36,571 bases of DNA from Conidiobolus incongruus B7586. Taxonomy: Eukaryota > Entomophthoromycota > Entomophthoromycetes > Entomophthorales > Conidiobolaceae. Positions 1-13,309 of this stretch are shown here, piece after piece. The stretch is taken from the NCBI GenBank assembly GCA_000697335.1, contig JNEM01011120.1, positions 1 to 36,571 on the forward strand, written 5' to 3'. Both the position numbers and the translations under genes were made by a program. The notes beneath the pieces are model-generated. The model saw nothing but the letters and a program-made list of their open reading frames with translations. It searched no databases and was not told where the DNA came from. Position 1 is the first letter of the stretch; each line of letters starts with the position of its first letter.

Positions 1-339
1 CAGCATCCAATACCTTGGCAGTGATCTTAGTCTTGCTCCTGTAGTGGATATGTCAGCAATATTAAACAGTTATTACTGCATCATCAATTACCTAATACCA
101 ATCACATGAATGTCCTTGATCTTCTCAATCAAATCTTCTTCACTCAAAGCTTTTGTTTGGAATTCAACCTAATAACACTGTTGATAAAATTGAAATAAAT
201 TGTAAATGATGAATATTACCTGATAGCCTTGTGAGCGCAATAACTGAACAGCTGTTTGGTTGACATTTTCTAATAATAACACTTTAATATGTTGATTTCT
301 AAGTAATTCACCTTCGTTTGAGGTTAAACCAGCAATCAT
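1..339 (-). CDS. SER3: D-3-phosphoglycerate dehydrogenase, N-terminal part (partial, runs off window)
   Basis: First enzyme of the phosphorylated serine pathway, oxidising 3-phosphoglycerate to 3-phosphohydroxypyruvate with NAD in the cytosol. Only the first 78 or so residues are in the window. Reading down the minus strand, exon 1 is 339-220 (40 codons, phase 0), exon 2 is 168-92, and exon 3 starts at 38 and leaves the window. The two introns (219-169, 51 nt; 91-39, 53 nt) have GT..AG ends. The protein reads KVLLLENVNQTAVQLL, then QGYQVEF, then a stretch ending IKDIHVIGIRSKT. This matches my memory of the start of the D-isomer 2-hydroxyacid dehydrogenase domain in yeast Ser3/Ser33. The NAD-binding and ACT domains lie outside. 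The ATG at 339 gives a short leader of about 17 residues before that block. Ser3 and Ser33 cannot be told apart here. Confidence 0.88.
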
Positions 340-2282
340 TTTGAATTATTTAATATTAGTAAAGATAATAATCTATGAATTAAAAGTTGATAATGGGAAG
401 TGAGATGTATTTATACCTGAATTGATTATTCACTAAAAATATTTATTAATTGAATAATTAGCCAAGTAAGGGAGATTGAGGAAGAGGGGGGAGGATATTG
501 AATAAGGTAAATTGTGACTTGAAAATGCTTTATCAATTCAATTCATGTTCTGTTATCTTGATCAAATTTGTACCACACCCTCACCTTTATCAAATTCGAC
601 ATTATGACTGGACCCTTGACAAATTCGTCAAATCATAGTGGAGTGTTATCTAATTAAAAAATAGAGGTGAGCTTGATTTCTCACAGTTTTTCAATTATCA
701 ATAATTGTCAAAGTTTCACCAACCCCCAACCAATGGCTTGATAGGCTCGATCGGATAATTTCATTGGTGAATTGTGAAAATTTTTACATGACGAATATTT
801 TACAAGCAATGTAAATTGATCCAAGTTGAACCTTCTTAATTCCATAAACTAAATTATCAAATGATATCTTTCGACTGAATTTCCATGTTAGGAAACAATG
901 CCTTAAACCCTAAATTTGATGAGTCATATAACTTCATTATTGGAATTTTTCTCTATTTGTGGAGGGAATTAAACCAATAGTTCGGATCAACTTTGTTAGG
1001 TCATGAAAAACCCTTATTTCAGAGAATTAAATGGTGACAACTATAATTTATCATTGATTTATTATCATCCTATTATAATTAATTAATATTAAATTTGCTT
1101 GCTAATTAAAATCACTTTAAAATTATTGAATTATTCAATTAATTCACATACAACTCAGACTGAAAAATAATCGATATTCTATTAGTAATTTATGATTTTC
1201 GATTATTTTGATAACAGGGATTTGATGAAAAATTGGTATTTTAGTATTTCAAATTAATTTCATATGAACACTAATGGATAAATATCAGTAATCATCTAAT
1301 TTAAAATCATTTATAAGATGGGTTAAATTATCGAAACTGATCCATATATTAAAATGACATCATCAACTAACACAAAAGTTAAGTATTTAATTATGGTTTT
1401 ATGTTTTCTAATTAAATTTATTAAAATGGCTACAAATTATATACCAACCTGATGGATTTATTATGAAAAATTTGAAATTTTGTATGAAATTATAAGAAAA
1501 AATGGCCAGAATTTAAAATTTTCATATTAAGATCTAATTATTCAAGTTAAGCAAAAGTGAAAGGATAGCAATGGCTTAAACTTCAGCTGAAGTGATGTAT
1601 TGTAAGTTAAATAATAGCTACATGATATATTATATTGCTCAATACTATTTAAACCAGCCTTTTCAATTGAGTTTTTCAATGATCATTCCTTCAATAATAA
1701 TAATATTTTCTGATTAAACCCTTTCTAAACAATTAAACAAAATATTGAATTTTTTAAAACTTATGAAAATTAGTTGATAATTAAATTAGCTTGTGATGTT
1801 TAATCATTGTTATAGATATATAATAAATGTTTTATATAGGATTTTATATTCATTATAATGAATTCAAATGCATCTTTAATAATAATCGTATTCATTATTC
1901 TTTAATCATTTCATATTTCATTTTAAAAATATTTAATATAAAGATGAGATTTTGTAATTAAAGATTGTTGAATAAAAATGAAAATAAATTTTATTCATTA
2001 ATAATATAAATTTATCAAAAAACTTTAAAATTGTTAATAAATATAATCTGGAGCAATTTTAACACTAATGATATATTTAAGTTACTCTTTGATTTTGTTC
2101 GAATAATGATTTTAGGATAAAATTTTGGAATTTTGAATGCATTATATCATACTACTAACATTAAAATATTTAAATAACATTTATGATTTATTAAAGTGAT
2201 TCAGTGTTATTTATGGTATTGAACAAAACTATATATAATGTGAAAAAATAGCGATTAATTATGCTATGATATTTTGAAAAAA
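340..2282. other. AT-rich spacer between the SER3 5' end and the FAB1 3' end
   Basis: No open frame, RNA gene or repeat that I can support. The part next to 340 should contain the SER3 promoter. Positions about 480-800 are less AT-biased than the rest and hold a few C-rich runs, but I recognise no named element. FAB1 transcription ends into the other side. Confidence 0.6.
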
Positions 2283-5200
2283 TTATTTAAATTTTCTATC
2301 GAAACCAGGGACGTAATACTTGTCAGGTACCATTAAGAAATATTTTTCCATAAAGCTTCTGAAACGGTGCTTATAATTACTGGGCGATAGAATAGTTGGT
2401 TTTTCACCACCCCCACCAAGGAAACCAGATTCTTTGACCCAACTTTCCAATTTTTTATCCCAGGTGAATGTTCTGATAAAATCGACAATTCCAACTACTA
2501 GTTCGCCTTGCTCTTCGTCAATTCCGACTAGAAGAGAGTAATCCATAACATTGAGCTTAGATAAGAATAATGTATCATTATGAATAGCTAAATGGAGTAA
2601 TCGCTTAGCATGAGCTCGAATGAAAATAGGGTTCCTACAGATGATCTCCATTAAATTTTCATCCAATAGCACTTCATTCTCCTTTCCAGTACTCTGAACG
2701 TGACGATTCCTCATTGATCCCTTTAAATCGAAAATTCTGGATATTTTTCTCTCGTAGAATAGGTTTTCCATAATTAATACATCCAGTTTGACAGTTTTGC
2801 CAGTTAAAATATTTTTGAAAGCAATTCGATATACACCAAAAATTTTCGCAAGCATCATTGGTAGCTCTTCAAAGAAGCCTTGAGCTAAATATGAGAAGTA
2901 AACTGGGGCAAATTTAAGAAAAGCATCGAGTTCTGCTCTTGATACTTCTTTCATGATCAATCGATTATCTCTAGTTTTCAAGAAGATACTTCCTGATTTA
3001 CCGCCACTCGCCTGCCATTTCACACATCTTGCTAAAGATTCAATAAACATTGCATCTTGATCACAGTACTGCCTTAAGGCATCAAATTGTTCAGCAAAGA
3101 AAATTTTACAACTAAATTTAATTGAACCTTCAGATAACTGATATTTAAGATGTGTAGAGGTTTTTTGTTTTAGAGTAGATTCAATATCGCATGAAAACTC
3201 TTCGCTTCCATCAATACTTTCTGTACATTTGAATTGATTTTGGCGAATGAAACGAAGCTGATCGTGATAGGTCTGTGAGCTCAGGGTAAAAGCAATCAAT
3301 GAACTTGGTTCATCCTCACGAATCACAATTAACGAATCGGGAAATAAATGTTCAGTTGGTTGTAGAGGATACTCAAGTGGAACAACATGTGGAGATGTTG
3401 GGATATTCCACAAATTGGAAAATGTTTTGATGATGGACAATTTTTCTGGGTTTTCAATTGTTGGATCCGTTTGATCTTGAGGTGGAATAGGCTCATCTGG
3501 AACATTTAAGGTTATATTGGAATTGACTTTGATGAATGGATCTTCAGAAGACATGACTGGCATTTCAGCTTTACCAGGTGATTTTGGAGGCGATGGTATC
3601 ATATCCATATCGTTGTTTAGGAAAGTTAAGATTGAATTATTAACATACGCTCCAGGAGATTCTGATAAAATTTCTGGTGACCCGAGTTTAGTTTCTGGTG
3701 CAATCTGGGGTATCTTGGGAGAGCTTTTAGCATTTCTAGTCATATTAATTCGGGGACCGGTTCTTGTATTATGCAGATGTTGATTGGAAGTGACTCGTAG
3801 ATTGTTAGTAGATGAAGAAGTTTTAGGTGGTTTATAAGATGTCGAGGTATTTGAGTTGTTAGGTTCTGAAAATTCATCATCAGATTCATCTTTAACTGCA
3901 TCTTGAGGGTTAGAATATACTTCAATTACTGGACGAGTCATCGCTCTTGGTCGAGTTATTCTACCTCCAGGAGCAGCTGTGGTATGAGAGCGTTTTATCC
4001 TTCGATCAAATACTTTATCAACTGAATTTACTGAATCTTTAGAGTAAGTGGTACGTTGGCTAGATTCAGGAAAAGCATATCTGTGAGAATCAGACATACG
4101 ATCCTCTGTTGATTTCAAGTTATATCTAAGTTTAATATTCTTATCTGCTTTAAGTAATGGTTTATCAAGAGAAGGCTTAGCATTTGCTCTAGCAGCCATC
4201 CTTTTAGCGGTGTTTGAGCCAATTGTACCTTCGCCTATAGTGGGAGGTTTAATAATTTGTTGCTTGGGAGTAGGAATAGGGGAAAATAAAGGTGCAGCAG
4301 TTGTATTAGACCTCCTGATAGAGTTGTAGTCTTTTGAGTTTTCAGAAAACCTGGTGACAAGAGGCAAATGAGATGAAGAGCTGGAATCCATCCGTGAAAG
4401 AAAGTGTGTGCCAGAAGATTTTAATGTAGATGCCACTTTTGGAAATTCAGAGTTATTTAAATGTGGTTTATACATTGGATGATCAAGCTGCTCTTTTTCA
4501 TCAATTTTTTGAGGATCGATAAGATTGTCTGAGGGCTTAAGAGTTTCCTTAGATGCATCTTGATTGTGTGAATTGTGATCTTCTTGCATTAGTTTTAATG
4601 AATATCTTCTATAAGTACGTCCGTCCATGATAGGTTGGTACAGATGACCAAAAGTGTGATCCAAAGAAAGTTCAATGGGATTGATAGGTAATTCATCAGT
4701 AGGAGATCCAGAAGGTGTGCCGCCCAAAGTTGGATAAATTGGACCAAGAGCGGAAGGGCCTTGATATTGGATGGGTGTTTCTTCGGGAGCCTCTTGAACT
4801 TCTGCGTTCACGCTAGAGTCATCAGGTAAAGGAGCGGGAGTCTCATCTTTATCGGGGAATAGCTTTCTAATTTGAACAGCAGTTAATCTTCTCAAATCTT
4901 TTTCTGTTTGCAAGTATTTATCAATAATATCTGCAAATTCACCATCCCATTCTGCAACCTTTTCTTGCATTACTCTTAATACCAAATTCAAAGCTAAAGT
5001 ATCAGTAGGGTGACTATTCAAAAAAGTTTGCTCCAGCACTTGCAGGATATAAGATCTTTCGGCACCTACTCGTCTAGCCATTTCTAATAATTCCTCTCGG
5101 CAAGTGTCGTGCTTTTCAATTGACATACTATATACCATTAAACTCTTCAATTTTTCGTTTACTGAATCCCAATAAGCATTGATTAAAGATTTCAATCTTT

Positions 5201-8200
5201 CGTAATCATCATTCTTGAGTTTGGTAGAGATACTAGGTTTGAAATTTAGTTTGGTGGGTGGTACATTGACATCTAAAAGATCGATCTTTTCATATTGAAA
5301 TCTGACAGCCAAATTTCGATAACCAAAGTATCTAACATGATCCTTGTGAATGTCATGGGGACATAAATCGGCACGACAAGTAATGGAGGTGTGGTAAAAC
5401 ATCAATTCCAAGTACTTGCCAAATGAGTATTTGTAAGTCTCTTGAGACATTGGTACCACTAATAAGCTCTTTTGACAGACCAAACAATAATTCCACATCA
5501 AGATAGTGTCTTCCATTCCAGGAAGCGGACAGTCCATTTGTTGCACAGTAATAGTCATTCTTGCATCTCCATGGACATAACTTCTTAGATGTGAAAGGAA
5601 GGATTGATCACAAGTACCACAAATGACGGAAAGATCAAAACAGAGTTCCTCTAAAAATTGACCCAGTGACATATCACTTTCTTGATAATATTCAATTGTA
5701 TGTTTCTGAGGTGCTTGGCAAATAAGATTTTCAGAAACATAAACATTGCAGTATAAAATTGTAATAGACTGGTGAGAAAATGGACTAATAGGAAATTCCA
5801 TAGCTTTCATCAATAATTCACTACTCTTCATTTGCTCATAGCGTTCCTCCATTATAGTTAAATAGCTCTTTTGAAGTGATAATTCAATTTCCAGTTGATT
5901 CTTTTGGAATGTTAACCCATCCAACAATCGAGGAGATTCTAAATTATCAGTGTTTTGAGAAGTTAGCATATTGTTATATTGGGCTTTGAGCTTCGTCAAA
6001 CTGTCTTTTTCCTGTTTGAGCTGGAGTAATAAATATGGAGGAGGGAACTTGACCATAGGAGAGATAGATAGTAATCTTTGCTTGTATAGATCAAGAAGAA
6101 TATCGATATTTTTGTCAACCAAAGAAACGTTATTGTTGTTACTAATAGATTCGTTGAAAAGAAGATCCGGAGATTGAGGCATAGATCCAAAATCATCCAT
6201 GAGGTTGTAATCTTGTGAAATTTCAGGGTTTTTGACAAATTGATCTCTCATTAAAACATTTTCAAGTTTCAAGTGATATGCAGTATAGATTGTGAATTCG
6301 AGGATTTTCTTCAGCTTACTAAGTAATGTCAAATCGCCTCCTCTTAACACCAAAGAACATCCTAATCGACTGTGACAACCAGAGAAAAATAAATAACTCT
6401 TTTTCCACATTGGAATCAGTTCATGAGCATAAGTTCTAACTTCAAAATGATCACACTCTCCAAGTTTGGGATCGAAAACAATCTGATCTAGAGATGTTAG
6501 TACTTGTGCCTGGGTACATCTTGCAATTGCATATATGATAGAAGGTTTAACATTACTCGCGACACTAAGATTTGCTTTAAGCAATAAATCGAGAGCAATT
6601 CGAGATATACTCTTCTCAACAATGACTAGAGTAGGTCTCAGAGATAAAACTCTTGCTACCATATTCTTCAAATGTTCGTGTTCAGAAGCTAAAACAGACT
6701 CAATGGATAAAAATTGATATTCAACCCTCTGATATTCAAAGGGAAAGTTCAAAATTAAAATCCTTGGCTTAGAAATCTTCCTTGGCATCATTTTATGTGC
6801 AAGATTTTTGGTACAAACCACTCCATCAATATATTCAGACATATTGGGAGTCCCTCCAGGGATTTTTTTCACCTTAACATAGTGACGAATATCTAGAGAG
6901 TCTCCCCTTTTGACATCTAATTCGAGGCTGAATGCTGTTTTTAAGGCTAAATCCCTTATAATCGGCTGCCAAATTTCGGGCTCAGGTACTTTAAATTGTC
7001 TCAAGCACTGAGATATTAGCCTATTTAAGTGTTGATAGGAGGCAGCATTCAAATGATTATTTTGAATCAGAGGACTTGATAATAAATTTGGTGAAGATAT
7101 TTCAATATCTTCCACAGCTGCTACCTGAGATAAATCGTGAAGATTAGTAAACCTGGAAACTTCAGGCGAAACCACTGAGGGTAAAGTAAAGCTCCTTTTT
7201 ACAAGTGTATCATTCACGGGTCTCTGGACATTTAACAAATTGGTTGAATTTTTCTTTTCTAGTTCATTTGAAATGCTCTCAATATACCCACTCATCATAG
7301 TAAAATCGTTATTTGGGGAAGAAGGCATAATATTGTTAGGACTTTCTTCTTCATCAGATTGGGGGTTGACTAGAACAATGTTTGTATCCAAATCTAGTAC
7401 ATTTTCATTGTCAATAAAGTTATTGGTAGCGTAAGGTTTAGCAACGTTTCTAAATGGCGCAGAAGTGTCTCTTCGATGATTAGCTGGATTGACAGTCCGC
7501 GTTCCAGCTATTAACATTTGTTTAAAGCCTTCTTTAGAATGTGGTGATGATTTTGATAGCATATTTGGTGATGTATCTGAGGGTTTTCGATCCCTACCGT
7601 AAGAAAATTTCTTGTTACTAGAGGAGGTGAGTTGATCGGAGTGATCACCATTTCTATCAACGCCAAAGGTTTCTGGATGCTGTTCATGAGCTTTGACTAG
7701 GTTGCAACAATGTGTACAGACTCTTATCAAGCCAGGGTGCCCTAATTTGTCACCAGGGATCATGTGAGATGCGCATTTAAAGCAAAAAATTTGTCCTAAT
7801 AAATAAATAAATTCGTATTAGTGATAATTCAAGCAACTATGAAGTTGAATAAGATAGCTATAGCTAATATTCAACATTAAAGAAATCATAACTTTACCAC
7901 ATATTCTACAATGGTGTTTCCGCCTAAATGTATTAAAGGGCAGTTTACATTCATAACATTCTTTGCAATGTTCATCTTTCATCCAATAATCTTTATTAAT
8001 TCCTTCCCCTCTAAGTCTCTTTAAAATTCCTGTTATTGCTTCTGATGGTCTTGAATTCAAAATTGCAGTAGAGCTATTATTCCCTTGCATAAACATATTT
8101 TTGTGAGAAACAGAGCTAGAATGAAAGCTACTGGAGTCATCCTCAGAGGTGAAATGAGAGTTTATTTCAACTTCTAATTTATTGGGACTCGAAGGATGTG

Positions 8201-8546
8201 GTGGGATGATATCACCTGTAAAGAGTTGTGAAGAGGATACTGAAGGAGATGAATGTCCAGGATCAAGTAGTGTTAAACTATTTGGTCTCTTTTTGTGACC
8301 ATAAAGCGTTTTCTCTGAATTTGGTGATAATAATTTTTCACTCATTTGGGGGCTTGTAGATTTTAAAGAATTATCTTGGCCGGTCTGTATAGGTTTAGTT
8401 TGAGACTGTTGATTAGGAATTTCAGACTGAGAAGAGTTTGGCCAATTGATTTTAATTTTAGTAAATAATTTAGACAAAACTGAAGGAGGTTTAAGTTCTT
8501 CTCCCTCCATTTCTCCAAAGCTGACAAACTTATCATGAGAAGTCAT
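2283..8546 (-). CDS. FAB1: 1-phosphatidylinositol 3-phosphate 5-kinase Fab1/PIKfyve
   Basis: Makes PI(3,5)P2 from PI3P on vacuole and endosome membranes; in yeast it works with Vac14, Fig4 and Vac7. Exon 1 is 8546-7898, a 102-nt intron is 7897-7796 (GT..AG, phase 1), and exon 2 is 7795-2283, giving 2053 aa. The intron splits the FYVE finger. Joining the exons restores RRKHHCR (208-214) and the zinc cysteines 197, 200, 213, 216, 221, 224, 243 and 246. A TCP-1/CCT-like chaperonin domain lies at about 467-737. It is followed by a Cys-rich middle region and long Ser/Asn-rich linkers. The C-terminal PIPK domain (about 1760-2053) has the GKSGS loop (1815-1819), the ATP-binding Lys 1832 in MKE, DLKGS from 1906, MDYSLL with Asp 1968, and IVDF with Asp 1988. 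I see no DEP domain, as expected for fungal Fab1. All key kinase residues are present, so it should be active. Open frames on the opposite strand are shadows. Confidence 0.97.
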
Positions 8547-10274
8547 TTTTAATATATTTAATTAATACTAATTAAAAAGGATCATAAAATGAATACAACG
8601 AAATGAATGGGGTATTGAGTAATATTTAATATATATCTATTTTGCAGTGAATTGTTTTTGATTATTAATGAATTGAAGATTAGATAAGAGTAATGTTATA
8701 AGATAATTTATTCAATTCAAATTTAACATTAATAATTTTTATTTAGTATTAACTCATTTAATATTCAGTTTCTGACTACAATAAAATTAAAATGTCTTAA
8801 AACAATGAATTACTGTTCAATAAGACCACTATTTGTGAGGAATGTTAAAAATGGAATTAAAATCAATTGACCTTTATTTATGTATCTTTATAAAATGTTT
8901 TTTTTATCTTATACAATATTGATTTGACCTTTCAAGTTAGTAACAACTTTTAATTGATTAGTAGAACCTTGGAATATTGTGAATTATTACAAATTATTAC
9001 AAAAATTCAATATTTCTAAAATTGAGTTGATCAGGTGAATAAACAATTTGTGGTTCATTATTCTTTTAAAATAAAATAAACAATATATATATTGTTGTCA
9101 AAATCAATATTAAATATAATACATTTGCCTAATGTTTTTAATGATGATACACTATATCATGTTTTCTTTAAATATTAATAAAGATTCATTTATAAAATAT
9201 AATTTGAATTATATGAAAAATGTATTAAATAATACATTGAAATTTAGAATGATTATTATTAGATGAGTAACATATTAAATTTTCTGATTTGATGCAATTC
9301 TTTATTATTTAATTATATCAACATCATAATTTTTTTTTAAAATAATTATAAAGATATTGATTTATAATCCTGTTGATTGATATTTTAAAGCTTTATTCAT
9401 AACAATTGTTAGATATATAATCAAATTATAAAATCAAGAATTCTCAAATGACAAATAATTTTTCCTTATACCTCATGAAAAACTGTAATTTTTATTATTA
9501 TAGATTAATCAATTAATTTTTGAATTTGATAATATTTAGATTAATATCAGGAATCAATATTAAAAAATTATTTTCCAGTAATATAAATGCTTTTAAATGT
9601 CAATAGCTCTAAAATTTACTTTTGTGATCATCTATAATTATAATTATTTTAAGGTTGCACTTTATTAATTAGTTATCCTAATTGGCCGAATATCAAAAAT
9701 AATATTCGATATGATCATGATTATATTTTGCGAATTTTATAAATGTACCTTGGAATATAATTTTTAACTAATGTTATCAAACTAATTTCTCAAAATATAT
9801 AAATTTTTAAAATTGTATACAACTTTAATAATCTTGTAATTAATTTATAAAATTCATTAAGAATTGGTGTGGATTCTTGAGTATAAAATAAACTCGACAT
9901 TGGATGCACGTATAATTATACAATTAGTTTATATTATATTTCTTTATGTTAACTTTAATAATTCGGAATATCTATTAATATAAGCATTGAGAATATAAAT
10001 TCATACGAAATATCACGTTATTCTCACAGTATTAAATGAAATCATCTGAAATTAAATGCCAAATTAAAAGTGAGACAGGAACAAATTATAATCCGAATTC
10101 CCCAATCCCATACACTTTCTCCGTAATGGAATTAGTTAACTTTAAGGATCCAGTGACGAAAATATAAAATGCAATCAAAACTCATTTTTATCAAAATCCT
10201 CTTTTTTAAATTATATTCCTGATATTAATTGATTTATATATTTAACCCTACAGTATTAATTGTTTAGTATTACT
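8547..10274. other. Divergent intergenic region between FAB1 and ICP55
   Basis: 1.7 kb of very AT-rich DNA with no supportable gene on either strand. It must hold the promoters of both flanking genes, which point away from each other. The last 200 bases before the ICP55 start (about 10080-10170) are less AT-biased and include C-rich patches, a likely core promoter zone, but no named motif is clear. Confidence 0.55.
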
Positions 10275-12383
10275 ATGTCTATTAGAAGAGTTTTGAACTT
10301 AAGGAAATTGGTTAATGTTAACAATAGAAATAGTAAGATAATAAGTGATAGTATATACAAATTACTAAATTAATTTAGTTGTCAGAACTGTTGCACTCGA
10401 AACGAGACCTAAATTTTATTATTCAACTACACCAGCTACCCCCGATGTCGCTGTTGATACTTCTAAAGACTTTAGAGTTGGTTTAGATGCAAATATTGGG
10501 CAACCTCATTATTTAACTCATCCCCACTTAATTCAACCTAACGAAAGTATGTACCTTTTAATTTTAAAGTTTTTTTAATAATATACTAATTATTGAATAT
10601 TTTATAGTTACTGTTGGAATTCCTAAAATTGAATATCAGCTTCGAAGACAAAAATTAATCAGCTCATTACCCAAAGGTTCAGCAGTTGTATGTGCTGGAA
10701 ATTCGTTACAATTTAAAGACCATAATATTTTGTAATATTATTTTGAATTATTTTTTTTCATCAATTACTAATATGAGTTTTACAGTCATCAATTTCACCA
10801 AAATCCTAACCTTTTGTATTTATCAGGTAATTTTAATAAGTGATAATTGAATAATTTATTTATTCATTTTTTAGGATTTAATCAACCCGATGGTGCTATG
10901 ATTTTAGAACCTGACTCATCAAATCATAAAGGATATAAAATGACTCTATTAGTTTCACCCAAAGACCCTAAAGTTGAACTTTGGGAAGGTGCTAAATGTG
11001 GCTTAGAAAATGCTGTGAGTGTATTTGAAGCAGATGAGGTAACCTTAAAACCAATTTTTTCTTACTCTTTATTTTAAACTGTGTATTATAGGCTGTAAAC
11101 ATCAAAGAATTTACATCAACCATTAAAAATATTTTCAACCAGTATGACACGGTTTTCTTAGATTTGCCTAATGATGTGATTATGCATTCTAAAGAACATA
11201 GTCTCCATAATATGATTTATAATGGTAAATTCCATATTTATCTTTCTATATAAGATTTTATAATGAAAATTTGATTTTGATAGAAAAATGGCAGTCTAAA
11301 GTCAAAAAATTGAAGCCTATATTAGATGATTTAAGAGTGATTAAATCTAAATATGAATCTGATTTAATTAGAACTGCTGGTAGAATTGCTGGTAGATCTT
11401 TTGTTCAAGTAATAATCACATAATGCTTATAATCACTACTCATAATCTAATTGTTTGTGGTTTTAGACAATGAAATTCACTGCTGATAGAATGAGACTCA
11501 AATCAACTGAACCTGTCGCCTTTAGATTGACTGAGCATGATGTAGCTAACCATTTCGAGTACAACATTAGACTACAAGGCTCTCAAGGAAATGCATTCGT
11601 ACCCGTCGTTGCTGGAGGAAATCACGCTTTGTCCCTTCATTATGTTGCCAATGATGGTGTGTTGAATGATGGTGATCTTATCATGATGGATGCTGGAGCC
11701 GTAATTCTATTTATTTCGATTTAATATAATCATATTAAGTATTTTCTATAGTTTTACCACGGCTATGCTAGCGACGTTACCAGAACCTGGCCAATTAATG
11801 GTAAATTCACAGAACCTCAACGTAAGCTGTACCAAGCAGTCTTAAATGTACAAAAGAAATGTATTAAGGTATATATTGCATATTTGAAATTAATACTTTA
11901 TTAACCTTTGAAAAGATGTGTACTATCAAAGAAGAAGTTTCCTTAAATGAAATTTTACTAAGATCTTTAGATTTGATGCTAGAAGAATTGCATAAAATTG
12001 GTATTAATTGTAGTTATAGGGTATTATGAACTTTTATTTCTCTATTTATAAAATTTATTGATATTTTAATTTAATAGACTCTCCAGAATCAATTATATCC
12101 GCATCATATTTCTCACTATCTTGGATTGGGTATTCACGATACCCCAAGCATTTCAAGAACCAGAAAACTCGTCCCAGGCATGGTCGTAACCATTGAGCCC
12201 GGTATTTATATCCCTTACGACGACCAATTTCCCAAGGAGTACCAAGGTATTGGCATTCGTATCGAAGACGATATTCTCGTTACTGATTTAGATGAACCCA
12301 TTGTCTTATCCGCCGAAGCCCCCAAAGAAATCGCAGATATTGAATACGTTTGTCGACCTGATACCGACTTACATTTGAGCTAA
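10275..12383 (+). CDS. ICP55: Mitochondrial Xaa-Pro aminopeptidase, Icp55/XPNPEP3 type
   Basis: Removes one N-terminal residue from presequence-processed mitochondrial proteins, stabilising them. Eleven exons: 10275-10332, 10379-10546, 10608-10731, 10786-10826, 10875-11038, 11092-11224, 11284-11408, 11467-11700, 11752-11868, 11916-12020, 12078-12383. All introns are GT..AG, 46-66 nt, and the join stays in frame for 524 aa (yeast Icp55 is about 511). The N-terminus ([11 protein letters not shown], then [10 protein letters not shown]) is basic and free of acidic residues at first, like a mitochondrial presequence. An aminopeptidase P N-domain follows ([14 protein letters not shown], later LYLSGFNQPDG), then the pita-bread M24 domain. 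The five metal ligands expected from E. coli PepP are present with near-identical spacing: Asp346, Asp357, His436, Glu463, Glu486. The acceptor of exon 10 (AAAAG) is weak. Exons 8-11 use more GC-ending codons than exons 1-7. Confidence 0.95.
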
Positions 12384-13309
12384 TCATCCATTTTGTACTT
12401 TATTTTTTTCGGTTTTGAATTTTTAAATATCAATTTAATATAATTAAAAGACTATTCAAAATACTTTATATTTCTTTGATACTAATTTTTGATCATATTT
12501 GATCGGCATCATTAAAGAAAAATCCCTCTTTTTCTGTTCCTTAAATTTTACCAATTATACTATTGTACCAAAAATGATAGTCATATTTTGATATCATTGA
12601 TTCCGACCTATTAGCAATTCTGGTTTATATTCTTCATCTATAGTTAATTAACTTTGATTAAATCTTATAAAATTATCCTACCTTAATAATATTATTTTGA
12701 AATATTTAATGTTATTATAGACAATATACTAATAAGAGCAAACTGCAGTTACTCTCAGCACTTTTCAAGGAGAGGGATATGCGACATTTTATTGTATACA
12801 ATTATAAAGCAATTATATTTTCTTCCACTTGGAACTTTATTAATAGATTGAAAACAGTCTCAATCATTAATATTTCCATCATTTTATATTAAGTCAACTA
12901 TATTTAATTTTATAAAATTTATTATATGATTATAGAAAAATTACTTAGTGTATATTTGATTTTTAATAATATTGTATCATTTAAAATGAATAATTAGTCT
13001 AATTATGAGTGCGATATTGATTCAACTTAATCTCGTTAATTTGAATTAAATATTTCATTAAAGAAAACTTTTAATTATTATTTAGAGATAATTGTATTTA
13101 CAAGATTGCAAAATTTTTGAATTAATGTATTATAATCAAATAAAATAGATTTTAAAAAAAATATAAAATTATTTATACAATTATTCCATCTATTATTGAA
13201 AGCAAATGTGATACCATAATAGCTAATAAATTATTTAATTAAATATACCTTGACATTTAATGGTCACAAATCCTTTCATTAATTTCAAAATACCACTATA
13301 TAGTTTAAA
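12384..13309. other. AT-rich spacer between ICP55 and TE1
   Basis: 0.9 kb with no supportable gene. It should contain the ICP55 3' UTR and the former TE1 promoter. Codon-sized frames here are short and composition-driven. Confidence 0.55.

Noticed and set aside
3517-7434. Several open frames of 60-90 codons on both strands overlapping FAB1
   Set aside because: They lie inside the long FAB1 exon in other frames, have no recognisable motifs and are explained as shadows of the real coding frame.
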